A DNA stretch of 64,000 nucleotides from Actinomycetota bacterium (GTDB taxonomy: Bacteria > Actinomycetota > Thermoleophilia > Solirubrobacterales > 70-9), in the NCBI GenBank assembly GCA_018268695.1, contig JAFDWD010000002.1, positions 1 through 64,000 of the forward strand, read 5' to 3'. Shown in pieces: positions 10,916-22,020 of the stretch. Under the pieces are notes generated by a model. It saw nothing but the letters and a program-made list of their open reading frames with translations, was not told the DNA's origin and did not search any database. The position numbers and the translations under genes are program-made. Every line of letters starts with the position of its first letter. The first letter of the stretch is position 1.

Positions 10916-11680
10916 ATGGAGTTCGACATTCTTAACGAACTGCTAACGTCAACCGTATACAACCTCTTTTCGCAGCGCACCACAGAGTCCTCCATCGAAA
11001 GTATGACTTCCACTGATGCAGATAAGAAGCGTGTCAAGGAACTCGAAAAGCTATCGAAGCCGGAGCCCACTGCGGGGCGACAGTCGGCCAATGACAGCAT
11101 CCTCAGCGGCTACTCGGGAGCGAGTGGACCAGACTCAGCCCGCGACAACCGTCGCATACCTCCCTGCGAGTCCGTGGAAAAGTGGATGAGCACCGAGTCG
11201 ACGCGCAGGCTCAAAGAGTCTATGACGAAGCTGGGTCTCGATAACGACATGCTTCGGTTGCGCAACGAGCTGGAGAGCTATCTGGACCGGCTGAGTCTGG
11301 ATGAGTTGGTGAACGAAAAGCAGAGAGTCAAGAGCGAGCTGAAGATATACGATAAGGACTTCACAACGCTCTTCGGAAGAGCGCCAAATCGGAATTAAAA
11401 GGAACCGTTCCGCCCGCTCTACGCCTACTACAAGAAGCTGAAGGAACACATCGACAAGTCCGGAGGCCAGAACAAATAGGAGATTGAGGCTCGAATTCGA
11501 AACATCAAAAACGAAAGAAAGGATCTCCGTGAGAGGATTGAAGCCTATCAAAAGGACTTCGAACACACCCACAACCGCCGCATCAAGTACGTCCGCGATA
11601 TCCAGCCCATCGACAACGAGTATCGTAGGTACAAGGACCTAAAGATCGAGCTGCAGCGCCTCTAGGAGATCCTCCGATGA
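10916..11680 (+). CDS. Coiled-coil protein with two FAM13-like motifs
   Basis: 254 residues, no intron, three TAR codons read as Glu, stop TGA 11678-11680. Two copies of a motif resembling the C-terminal region of FAM13 proteins are visible: KIYDKDFTTLFGRAP followed by KEPFRPLYAYYKKLK (about residues 142-180) and AYQKDFEHTHNRRIKYVRDI followed by DNEYRRYKDLK (about 208-250). The TAA directly before KEPFRPLY falls where this motif has an acidic residue. The N-terminal 100 residues are Ser/Thr-rich and probably disordered. The molecular role of this motif is not known to me; the protein may be a scaffold. Confidence 0.75.
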
Positions 11681-11724
11681 TTGGCTTGCTGGACCGTTAA
11701 CCATATTATACTTCTCAAATTTGA

Positions 11725-14700
11725 ATGATTAAGGATCGGCGCAGCGCCGCCGAAGAGGAGAACCTCCACAGGTCGTTTAAGGCCTGTCGTGCAGAATAAC
11801 ACCTGAACGACCTTCTCGCTGAGAAGCGCAAGCTTAAGAAGAAGAACCAGCAGCTGAGGGATTAGCGGGATCGGCTCTAATAAGACTTGCAGAGGGCGAT
11901 CGAGCGGACCCGGGATGTGCTGCATATGAAGAAGGTAGGCGCCGCGGACTATGTAGAACCTGCTAGTAGCACTGGAGAATGCCCGCCTGGACAAGAACAC
12001 TCCCAATTTGAGATTGGCGGAGCGCGAGCGCTGCCTGTAGCTGGAGGAAGAGCTAAAGCAAGCGAGCCTGATCGTGCAGCAGATGACCCTCCGTCTGGAG
12101 AACATTTAGGTCGAGTACCAGGCAAACGTCAAGCGCTACGACGATCTCGTGCTGCGGGTGGGCGACGTGTCGCAGCAGCTTACACACGCGTAGGCCTGCG
12201 TGATCAGCGAAATCAACAACCTCAAAGCCGTGAAGGCAGTCAACTTCGATAACTAAAAGATGCGAAGACTTCTCTAAGAGGAGAAGAACGTCGCGACCAA
12301 GACGCAGCTCCACGAGCACAAGTCGTACGAGGAGAGGCAGCGGGAGTACCAGTCTATTCGAGGCAAACTCAACAGCGAGGAAACGAAGCACTCGTCTGAG
12401 GCCGCAGATAGGCGCAAAAAGGCCTCAGCTCTGCTACTCTATAGCTTCCTCAAAAGCAAAGTGCAAGGCCACTATCGCAAGCTGTTGACGTATCGCGTGT
12501 ACATCCGCGAGGGCGATAAGTCGATCAAGAGCATCAGCAACCTCGTGAGAATCGGTCAGCAGACTGGCCGGCACAACCTCCGCAGCTTCTTCATGGGCTG
12601 GCTCCGCAAGGTATTCCAGCCGGGAAAGATCGTCGGCCTCAACGAAAAAGCATTAGCGAACCGCACCAACCTTAAATCGCGCATCAAAACGATGTCGGCG
12701 TGGCACGAGTAGTTCAACCGCAGCCAGCTGAGCATCCTCAACGACTACGAAAAGGGACGCATGCTTAACTCTCTGCGGCTGCAGCTCAGCCGCAAAGAGC
12801 TGCACCTGGCCTTCAACAGGTGGCGGAGCAGCCACCATCATGACACCCACAAGGATAAGGCGTTGCTGCGCATGACCCGCATTTGGCAGCGCTACGAGAA
12901 GCGCGTCTACTTTCGATACTGGAAGTGCGAGAAGGACAACTTCAACCGCTACATCCAGAAGCACACCATACAGGAGGAGTTCGGCCGTTTGAAGTCACTG
13001 GGCAGAGCTATGCGCCGATGGCGGTTCAGCATGCTGCGGCAGGACTCCCAGAAGGGCGATGCTCTGCTCAGACGCAACGAAATGCGAGAGCTTATAGCTT
13101 CAAGGGTGCGCTACCTGCGCCGCAAGGCCAAGCTCATCACAATTCTCAACATCAAAGGTGTTCGAAACGATCTTCGTTCGGCCTTTTACCGCTACTGGTG
13201 CAACGTCTTCAGCGAAAGAACAGTCCAACGGCGCAAGCAGATCGACCAGGAGAAGGCCATTCGTGACGATTTGCGCGGACAACTGCGCAGCAAGCAACAA
13301 TCCTACCTGCAGTTCCGCAAACGTACTTGTCCAGCCACTCAGAAATCCTCACTAGGTCGCTCTACAAGTTCATGTATAAGAAGAAGAGCCTGGCGTTCAT
13401 GGACTGGTACAATGCGACGGTGGGACTCCGCCAGCGTGCCCGGCTCGTGTACTCGCTGCTGAAGCGCAAGGACACCAGCGAGAAGCTGAACGCGATGAAC
13501 CGCTTCAGGAAGAACCAGCGCGACTTCGAGAAGAAGGAGATGCACGCGGTGCTCACAGACCTGAATCACAAGATGGAGGCCATCAACGAAAAGAGCACCG
13601 AGTACAGGGAGAAGCTGCAGCAGAGCATCCACCAGCTAGGCGAACTCGGTGCCCACAAGCTGGACGCTCTAATCGAGCGCAATGCCACCTCCAACATGAA
13701 GGCCTTCTTCGAGCGGTACCGTAGGAAGGCGGTGGCCCGTAACTACCGACTCACCATCAAGCACAACGTGTTCGAACTGGCGCATCGCTACCTCCTTCGG
13801 GAGGTCTTCACCAAGATCGGAATGAAGGCGCACGTAACAGTCGGCTTACTCAGCGCAACGTTCGCAGTTCGATGCTGCGCCTCCTCCGACTGAAGTTCCA
13901 GCGGGACATCGGCCATTGGATGATGCGCCGCTGCTTCGAAGAGTGGAAGAAGCGCCTGACGAAGCTGAGGAAGGCGTTGCGCATCCTGGAGAGCTACGAA
14001 ACGCTATACTTCTTTTACCGCACGGTGGTCGGCTGGAAGTTCATCCAGCAAAAAGTGAACATCATCACCAGCAAGCTCTTGGCGGCTGAGTGCAAGAACC
14101 TGCAGAAGAACCTCGAGGAAAAGCTAGCGCTGCTCGATAAGGATTCCAAGGAACAGGCCAGGCTAGAGCATAGTCTCAAGTCACTTTTCGTCAGGTTCAT
14201 TCGGTTTGAGACGCTCTCGCAGAACAACAGGGCTGCGGTGCGAACAACTAAGAAACTGGCTTCGATGTTCAAACATTGGCAGGTTGAGACGAGGCGGCGC
14301 AACCACCTGTCCAGCACAATGGCCATCTTCAGACGTTTGCTCGACCGTCACTCACAACGGATTTTCATGGATAGAATCCTAAGCGAGCGCTACCGAGCAG
14401 TGGGCTTCGACATCAAGGACCAAATGTCAAAGCTGGCTAAGAAGAAGAAGTCGTTCGAGGAGAAATCTGCAAAGAGCAGTGTGGACGTCACTCGCCGACT
14501 CTAAACCTAGACTGCCGCCTACGAGAAGCTGAAAGGCAAAATGGAACGTCGCATCCACAAGTACGACAAATACTTGGAGTATCTCCGCGCCCGCAATATC
14601 CGACGCGAGCAGCTCACGTACATGAGCAGCATCTTTTCTGTTTGGAAGCGGGAGTACTTGGGCGTGAGACAACTGTGCAGAGTGCTCGACACCAACCAGT

Positions 14701-16501
14701 ACTGGGAGGCTCTCAGGAAGGGTCTCAAGGAAATCAAGGCCTATATCAAACTCATGGACGACACCTATGCACGCGAACTCATCCTCGGCAAGTACATGAA
14801 AAAGAAGAACGAGGATCTTAAACGGTTGGCTCTGCTGCTTTTCCGATACAAGATTCGCGCCAACAGCATATCACTCCTGAACTTCCAGATCGAGCAGGCG
14901 GACAAAGCCGCAGAGCAGAATCGCAACATCACGGTGAGCTACGCGCCACTCATCGTCAAGGCCAAGGACCACTTCCGGGAATTTATGCTCCTAAAAAATA
15001 GCTACGCTAAATTCAAGAAGTACAGTCGTTAGCGCAAGCTCAAACACTAGCGAATCGCCAGCATGAACCGAAAGGTGCAGATGCGGGTCAAAGCCGACGC
15101 CTTCAAGGTGCTGCTCTGGCGGCGCTTCTTTAAGCAAACCTCCCGCGACTACGTGCAAACTCAGCTCAACAGGATGGACCACGAGCTGCTGCGCGACTGC
15201 TTCTTGGCGATGAAGCATCGCCACAGCAGAGTGCTATGGGCCTGCAATCGCATTTCCGCCAGCTTCCTTCACGATCTTTAGAGAAACAGGCATAACGCCT
15301 TCATGAAGATCCGCAACTTCGGCATCTACAACCGCGACGTTCTCAACCAGAAACGCAGTCGAGCTCTTATGCACATCCTCAGGAAGAAGCTGGCAGACGA
15401 ACTCACAGCCAAGCAGACCTTCCTATACAGGTGGCATTTCCTGCTAACCTCCCGCCATCACTATCTCGCGCAGCTCCTTGATACGCTCAGCAGATCGGTC
15501 ATGCTTAGCCCCTTCTATCGAATCCGCGAGCACGCCTATTGGCATTCCTACTACATCAACAAGCACGCTGAGAGGGCCATGAACGAAAACAAGACCCAAA
15601 CCAAGGCCGATATGAACCTACTCCTGGAGGAAAACATCGACCCGGAGGAGATCAAGAGCTATATGAAAAACAAGAACGCAAAGGATACCAACATGATAAG
15701 GAGCGTCGTGTGCAAACTAAGGGTCATGGGCGACAGGCCGCTTCTGGTTCGGGGCTGGCACAGCTGGAAGGAGTATCTAATGCTCAAGACCAATATCAAG
15801 AAGGCCCTCACCAAGATGTTCATCATCTGCGATGGCAAGGGCAAGTACTGGAACAGGTGGAGAGGCAAGGACGAAAAGTTTGTGGGGACCCTGAAGAAGG
15901 AGTCCAGAGGCAACATGGTGAGCAAGTATCACGATCTTGTGCGGTTGCTAAAGGAATACAGGAAGGACGTGAAGACCAACATTGCTCGCACGGAAGAGCT
16001 GGCAACGATTAACCAGGAATACGAGCAGGGCATGGCGAACGCGAAGTTCGTGGCTCTGAAGAGCATGTCGCACTTCATTCGGAAGGGCATGTCGCGGACT
16101 CTGCGGGGTTGGCGCGAGAAGATAATCGAAATTCGGCAGCTCTAGCAAAACTACAAGTTTGACACGCTCGGCCGGTACATAGAGGAGATGATCGTGCGTC
16201 GCGACGAAACCTTCAGAAAGCTGGCAGAGCTGCAGAGCCAAAACGTGACGCTGCGGGAAAGCTGCATGGAGGGCGGCGACTACGCTAACGTACCGTTTCC
16301 ATAACGTAGATGCTTAAGGAGTTGCTGTACGAGAAGGAAAGGCTCTCGATCGTGCTGGCCGACAAGAAGCATAACATGAAGATCCTACTGGAGGATAACC
16401 TCAAGATCAAGCAGAAGCTAAAGAACGCACAGGAGGAAGCCATCAAGCTGATCTCCGAGTTCGAGCCGATCCTGAAGGACCGCTCCCACGAAGAGCCTTG
16501 A
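11725..16501 (+). CDS. Large Sfi1-type repeat, centrin-binding-like protein
   Basis: 1,564 residues after removing four introns: 11935-11956 (22 nt), 13323-13342, 13834-13853 and 16290-16309 (20 nt each). Many TAR codons are Glu. The N-terminal 230 residues are coiled coil. From there to about residue 1450 run at least 15 aromatic-anchored helical repeats (GRAMRRWRFSML, RRCFEEWKKRL, ASMFKHWQVETRRR, LVRGWHSWKEYLML, RTLRGWREKIIEI). This pattern of long helix with spaced Trp/Leu/Arg is that of Sfi1-family proteins, which bind rows of centrin-type EF-hand proteins along basal-body or contractile filaments. A short coiled coil closes the protein. The partner is inferred; no centrin gene is present in the window. 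Confidence 0.85.
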
Positions 16502-16508
16502 CGCGGGG

Positions 16509-17747
16509 TCAGTGGTGGATTGACTCGATCGTGTGGTTGAGCTTGCTCTTCAGATGCTGCCACGTGTTCGCGCTTTCGTTGCGGTAGCGCTGGCACTCAC
16601 TCTCGTGGAACTCACAGCGTTCCAGCAGTTCCTGCTGGCGGCGCTCGCTTGCGATGGCGGCTTCGCGTGCCTACGTCTTGGTAGCGCGCAGCGCGTCGTT
16701 GAGGGTATCGAGCTGCCGCCTGCACTGGTCTAGCTTCTGCCTTAGCTGCATGGCTTCTGCTTCGAAGGTGCTCGTCTTCCGGGAGAGCTGCTGGTCCTTC
16801 TCAGCAAGCTCGCTGTTGGCGCGATCGACTGCCAGCTTCATTTGGCTGTTTCGTTCCTTCAAGACGATGACTTCCTGGCGGAGGCTCGCCACTTCTTACG
16901 ATCGGTCGACTCCCATATACGACAGCGAGCTTTCCTTGTCCTGCAGCTGCCTGAGCAGCTCCTGGTTCTTCTTCTGCAGGGAGTCGCGTATGCCGTCGCT
17001 GGTCCTCAACTTTTGCTCCAGCCCCAGTAGGCTGGCGTTGTACTTGCGCTGTTCCTCCTCCCTGACGCGGTTGATATTACTGCGGATTTGTTCCTCATAC
17101 GACAGTTGCTGGTCGGCCAGCTGGTCGTTCAGCCGCTTCACATCTGCCGTCAAGTCGTTGTTGCGCAGCTCCAGTCTTCTCAAGCTCTCCTCGAGGCTCT
17201 TCCGTTGCCGCTCGTGCTGGAAGGTAAGCACCTCGATGTAGTCCTGTCCTTCCTGGCGGAAGGCTTCGTACTACTCGGTGTATCGCTCCGCAGCGCTCCG
17301 GTAGTTGTTATCGCTGGCGGTGAGCTTCATGTGCATCTCTGACATCTTGTAGTCGTAGGCTTCCCTCGCCGACTCGAGGTCTCTGCGCAGGTGGTCGTTT
17401 TCCTGGGCGATGTTTCTGCTTTCGTGAAGCACTGCCTCCAGCTTGTACCGCACTTCAGCAAGTTCTTTGTCGCGTCTGCTGATCTCCTCCTTTGCCTTGA
17501 TGAGCCTGCTTTCCAGCTCGATCCGGTGCTTCTTCTACCGTTATAGGGCGGTATCAGCCTTCTCTTGATTCTCTTTCATCGCTTTCCTTTCCCTTTCCAA
17601 CACCGAATCGATTTCGCTGGGGCCAGCTTCGAAGCCCTTGGTGCTGAAGCTACGACTGATTGGCGGCTTGCTATAGCTCTTGGGCGAGTTGACGGTGCTG
17701 CTCCCGAAGGTCGAGAGGTTGAGGGGTTGATGCAGCCGGCTCTGCAT
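16509..17747 (-). CDS. Coiled-coil protein
   Basis: 412 residues without introns; TAR codons read as Glu link four shorter open frames. The first 60 residues are Ser/Pro-rich (NLSTFGSSTVNSPKSYSK), probably disordered and phosphorylatable; the rest is continuous coiled coil rich in Glu, Arg, Leu and Gln. Its stop lies 7 nt from the stop of the convergent Sfi1-type gene. No catalytic or named domain is recognised. A centrosomal or cortical filament role is plausible from composition and neighbours but not shown. Confidence 0.85.
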
Positions 17748-17810
17748 CCTTCCAGAATTTCGATAATTTAAATCGAAAACAGAGCCCTTCGCTGCCTGTA
17801 ATTATATTGG

Positions 17811-18321
17811 ATGAACCCAAGTAGTCTGCTCAAGCGCGGCAGCGCGGCCCACAAGCATGCGCACATCAAATGGGACTAACAGAGTTTGGAGGAACAGGCC
17901 CACCAACGCGGGGAGTGCACAAAGATTCCAGAGCCCAAGACTCCTTACAATGAGAGGGAGGGCGAGGTACTGCACTTTGCCATTCAGAGTGACGAGGAAA
18001 AGGATACGGGGTCACAGCTTGTCGACGACGTCGAACTCAAAGAGCACCTGCGGGAGGCACACCTCAACGCCATTCGCAATCAGTCCAAAGCCACTGATCT
18101 GAAGCTGCTCAACGAACAACTGATGAAGGAACAGTAGAAAGAGCGGCTGCGCGACCTGGGGTAGGAGCCTCCCGAGGAAACTGAAGACGAAGAACAGCGA
18201 CGGAAACGTACACGCGTAGCTTACGTCAGACGAGGATTTCGTTAGGCATCGAGCCGAGCACTACTCGGAGTACAAGCGCATTCAGGAAGCCAAAAAGAAC
18301 CACGAACTGGACGATCTTTGA
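17811..18321 (+). CDS. PPP1R2: Protein phosphatase 1 inhibitor-2 homologue
   Basis: 162 residues after removing a 22-nt intron (18208-18229). The protein carries the inhibitor-2 hallmarks in order: IKWDEQSLEEQ with TAA in the invariant Glu place of KWDE, then IPEPKTPYN (the conserved EPKTPY block), an acidic middle, and a C-terminal helix FVRHRAEHYSEYKRIQEA matching the segment that lies across the PP1 active site. Inhibitor-2 (yeast Glc8) binds PP1 catalytic subunits and acts as inhibitor or maturation factor; the Thr of PKTPY is the usual GSK3 phosphorylation site. Length is close to the family minimum. Confidence 0.9.
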
Positions 18322-18349
18322 ACTGCGTGTGTAATCACTTGTGCAGACA

Positions 18350-20215
18350 TCACGGTGCTTGCCAGCGAGCGATGAGGCTGCGTGCCTCGTTGTAGGCCTT
18401 GAGTTAGAAGGCGTTGAGGATTCCTGGTTCGAGCTTGTCCAGGTATTCGATGAGTTCGGTGGTGAGCCACCGCTCGATGTGCAGGCGCTCGCCGGATTGG
18501 CTGCGACCGTTAACGGCCACATGGAAGACCGTGTATGCGAGCAGAGGGTACTCACTCGGTGGGAAGAAGTAGCCGATCGGTCCGAACTCCCGCAGCAGAT
18601 AGACGATCTTGAGCATTTCGAATACCTTGTCGTAGTTATCGCGCATCACGAAGCTGAACAGTGCTTTAAGGAAGGCCTTCTTGGGGATGGCGTTGACGTC
18701 GGCCAGGCTGTCCACTAGTTGCTGGGTAAAGGCCTCGCTTTTGATGTCCATCTTTACCCATAGGTAGAGGATGTCGACGAGCTGGCTCGGACGGTAGAAC
18801 TTCAGTCTCTCGGTGAGCTTATTCTCGCTGGCCCGCAAAGCCTCGGCAATGCTTGCAGCCTCCTTGTGCTCGTAGTCGATGTCGCTGTCGTTGAGCACGG
18901 CCATGAGTGTAATGAAGTCTTGATTGCCGAGCTGGTTGATGCGGTCAATGAGCTTGCGGCAGCTTGCGCTGAAGAGCTGCTCGTTGACTGGTCGGCGTTT
19001 GGGCATGCCCTGCAGCATCTTCAGATCGTAGTGCAGGTGATTGTTCTACAGCTTGGTATAGACTTCCTCAAGCCGGTCCATGACCTCGTCCATGTGATGT
19101 GGCGCCCTGCTGAAGCTCCAGTACGCGAAGCACACGCCCCGAGGCTTGAGCAGCCCGATCTTATGGAGCACGTGGAACTGGAGTTGCTCCCAGAGTTCCT
19201 TGGTGCCGCGGGAGCTCCTGCCCCAGCTCCACAGAGTTTCCTCCAACTGCTCCAGACTCATGTGGCTGATAGTCTTGATGGTCACGTTTTCGAGCAGCTG
19301 CTGCAGACAACCCTCGCGGTACTTGAACTGGTAGCCGGAGACGCTCTTGAGCAGCAGCACGAACTTGCTTAGGCTGAAGTCGCGGTTTATCGGCGGGAAC
19401 TTCCCGTAGATGTATTCCTCGAGGCCTAGCTGTAGGTTGTTGGAGCCGAGGTTCTGCGTGAGCAGGAAGTGGCTGGCCTGGACCAGCTTGTCGAAGGGCA
19501 GCGTCTGCAGCGTGGCACCCAACCTCGCCTCGACGATTTGGAAGGTGCCGAACCCGCCCTGCGCGTTATCCTGCACCCTGCTGAAGAGATTGGCCAGCTC
19601 CGCCAGCTACAGCACTTCGAGTTCGTGCTGCCCGATCTTGATAGTGCGAGCGATCGAGGAGTACAGCGTAGCTGTGCCCATGTTGAGGTGCGCGTAAGCG
19701 AAGAGCGCCTTGCGCAGCGTCGGAAAGTGGATCTTCAGCGGTTCCTCGACGATGCGGTCTTCAACTGCCTTCATCAGCCGCGCCTCCTTGCGGTTGACCT
19801 TGGCAAGCTGGTACACCACGTCAATCAGGTCCGGTAGTTCCAGCATTTAAACATGACGCTCGAGCCTATTCATCACCTTCCGGAAGAGTTTGCTTAGCGC
19901 CGCATTGTTGATGGTCGACGCCAGGCTGCACACCTCTTTGATCTGTGGCATCGTCAAAAACCGCGAGTACTTTATCAAGTGCTTCTCCACTCGAAGTTCT
20001 TGCTGCTTCGTCAGAGCGGTCTTCCCTTTAAGCTCCGCCAGGAGCGTCTGGGTTTCTTTGTTCTTGGCTTCCACAATGCGGTACGTTTCCACCGGCGGAA
20101 TTATCTACAGGTAAGTCTACAGTTCTCTACGCGTGGTCTTTTCCTCGTCGTGCAGCCACCTTCTTACTGGAAGCACTCCTGAAATTCTCTGTAGCGCCGA
20201 CCTCAATATCATCAT
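18350..20215 (-). CDS. Mitochondrial helical-repeat protein
   Basis: 621 residues in one uninterrupted frame when TAR is read as Glu, no introns. The start MMILRSALQRISGVLPVRRW is a good mitochondrial presequence. The body is made of repeated helix pairs (for example LPDLIDVVYQLAKVNRKEAR, LRKALFAYAHLNMGTATL, LEQLEETLWSWGRSSRGT, FLKALFSFVMRDNYDKVF), resembling the octo/heptatricopeptide-type repeats of organellar RNA-binding and mitoribosome-associated proteins in alveolates. No RAP domain was recognised at the C-terminus. The likely role is mitochondrial RNA or ribosome handling, inferred from fold only. Confidence 0.75.
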
Positions 20216-20302
20216 TTTTAATTGTTGGCACAGCTCTCTTAGCAGGCCAGACCGCATCAGCAAATCATCCGTTCCATAATAATTGCAGCCATTTAAATTG
20301 CG

Positions 20303-20957
20303 ATGGACGCTCCTCCTCTCAACGAAGCCGAGATCACTCAGGTCTACAACTGGGTGGATGAGGTGCCGCTATCACGGCCGAAGAAGAGCATCAACAGGGA
20401 CTTCGCCGACGGAGGTACTTGCGTGGATATGCAGTACTCATGGCCGAAATCGTGGCCCACTACTTCCCGAAGTACGTGGAGCTCCACAACTACATCTCCA
20501 GCAGTTCGGCCAGCCAGAAGCTCGCCAACTGGAACACCCTCAACCGTAAGTAGGAGGTGCATGCAGAGAAAGTCTTGAAAAAGTTCAACATGCAGGTAAG
20601 CAAGAACGACATCGAGCACATCATCACGGCTTCGCCCGATGTCATCGAGCGGGTGCTCAAGGTGGCGCAGGCCAAGATCGACCAGCACCGCAATCGCCGC
20701 AAGGAGGAGTCCAGTCAGTCGAACATCCTACGCGAGAAGGAAGAGTCCTTCAAGATGATGTACGCACGTTGTGAGGTAGCGCCAACAATAAGGAAGTCAA
20801 GAATCTTGTAAGCGAGAAAGACCAGACCATCAAGGAGCTCAAGGAAACCATTGAGATCCTGGAGCTGAAGGTAAAGAAGATGGACCAGCTGCTCAAAGTC
20901 AAGGACAAGAAGATCGAGAATCTCATTGCCAAACTTTCGCAGGCCGGCATTTCCTGA
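20303..20957 (+). CDS. SPEF1: SPEF1/CLAMP calponin-homology microtubule protein
   Basis: 197 residues after three introns (20415-20434, 20 nt; 20546-20566, 21 nt; 20760-20779, 20 nt). The N-terminal CH domain is diagnostic: YNWVDEVPLSRPKKSINRDF, DGVLMAEIVAHYFPKYVELH and LANWNTLNQKVLKKF match the SPEF1/CLAMP family. The C-terminus is a coiled coil (LKVKKMDQLLKVKDKKIENL). SPEF1 binds and bundles microtubules of the ciliary central apparatus and cortical bands. It is shorter than vertebrate SPEF1 (about 236 residues). Confidence 0.93.
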
Positions 20958-20998
20958 GAGACTTGCTGCGACCGTGATTTCCCAGCACTGTAATATAT

Positions 20999-22014
20999 AT
21001 GGAAGTTCAAAGCAGCGACTCCGATTGGCAGGCCTTCACCGATCCCAGTAACGCGCAGGTAGAGCTTCAGCTGGCCATCCTCAAGGAGTACATCGCAAGA
21101 GCCAACGAGCATACACTCGACGATTTGCTGGCGGTGCGCGAACAAAACGATTTGATAAGGGCGGTGCGGCAGAAACTGGAAGTGGGTGGGAGGTCGACCT
21201 CCTTCCTCACCGAAACCGACGAAAGTGAAACAACGAGAGGCCGACTTCTCACGGAGACCAGCACCAACAAACGGCCAAACACAAAGGAACTCTTCTTTGG
21301 TGGGAAGACAAGGCTGGCTACGCAGAGCACTGAAGATGTCCGCGTGCGTCGAAGGCAGCTGTCTCAAACTGACATCGCGGCTATCCTGTCCGAGATTGAG
21401 GAAAAGTGTGGCAAGGATGTGCACGAAATAGTGAGTCAGCTCGCGAACGAACACCGACTACAGAAGGACCGGCTGGTGAGTGCACGTCGCGACGAAACCT
21501 AAGCGAACAAGCTCACAAGATAGAATGCTCTGCTTCGTAATCAGATTGCGGAGCTGCATGTCAAGATCAAGTCGCTGGAGGGCCTACTGAAGGATAAGGA
21601 CGTGCAGATCAAAGAAGCCAAGCGAGCTGTCAACGACCGCGAACGAACCCTCGTCAAAACCTAAACGTCGGTGCTGATTAAGGACAAACTTCTGAACTAA
21701 CAGCTTAAGAGTTTGCTGGGGAAGGTACATCCACTCTAATTCAGACGTAAAGCTTGAAGAAGCAGGAGCAAGCTCAGAAGCAGTAGCGGGAGTACCTGGA
21801 CGGCATCTGGGAAAAGCTGGTCGATCGACTGGAGTCGCAGCAACCGGAGGGCGTGGCCAGCTTCAAGACGACAGTGCTGACGAAGTGCAAGTAGTCGCTG
21901 CAGAAGCAGCGAAGCATCCTGCAGCAGGAGCAGGAGCACCTGGACAAGCAGCACCTCTACATCGAAAAGATCATAAGTCAGTTGCAGGGAGTGGCTCCCG
22001 AAGTAGCCCGCTGA
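20999..22014 (+). CDS. Coiled-coil protein
   Basis: 331 residues after a 20-nt intron (21725-21744); several TAR codons read as Glu; stop TGA 22012-22014. The first 150 residues are Ser/Thr/Arg-rich and charged, the remainder is coiled coil with a heptad pattern (LHVKIKSLEGLLKDKDVQIK, QKQRSILQQEQEHLDKQHL). No recognised domain. It starts 42 nt after SPEF1 on the same strand and ends 6 nt from the convergent RING/B-box gene. Confidence 0.75.
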
Positions 22015-22020
22015 TGCCGC

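Noticed and set aside
1938..20183. A 17-base match, CTGGAAGCACTCCTGAA, at 1938-1954 and 20167-20183, both in N-terminal regions of probable mitochondrial genes
   Set aside because: The two copies are read on opposite strands relative to their genes, and one such match is expected by chance in a window this long about one time in four.
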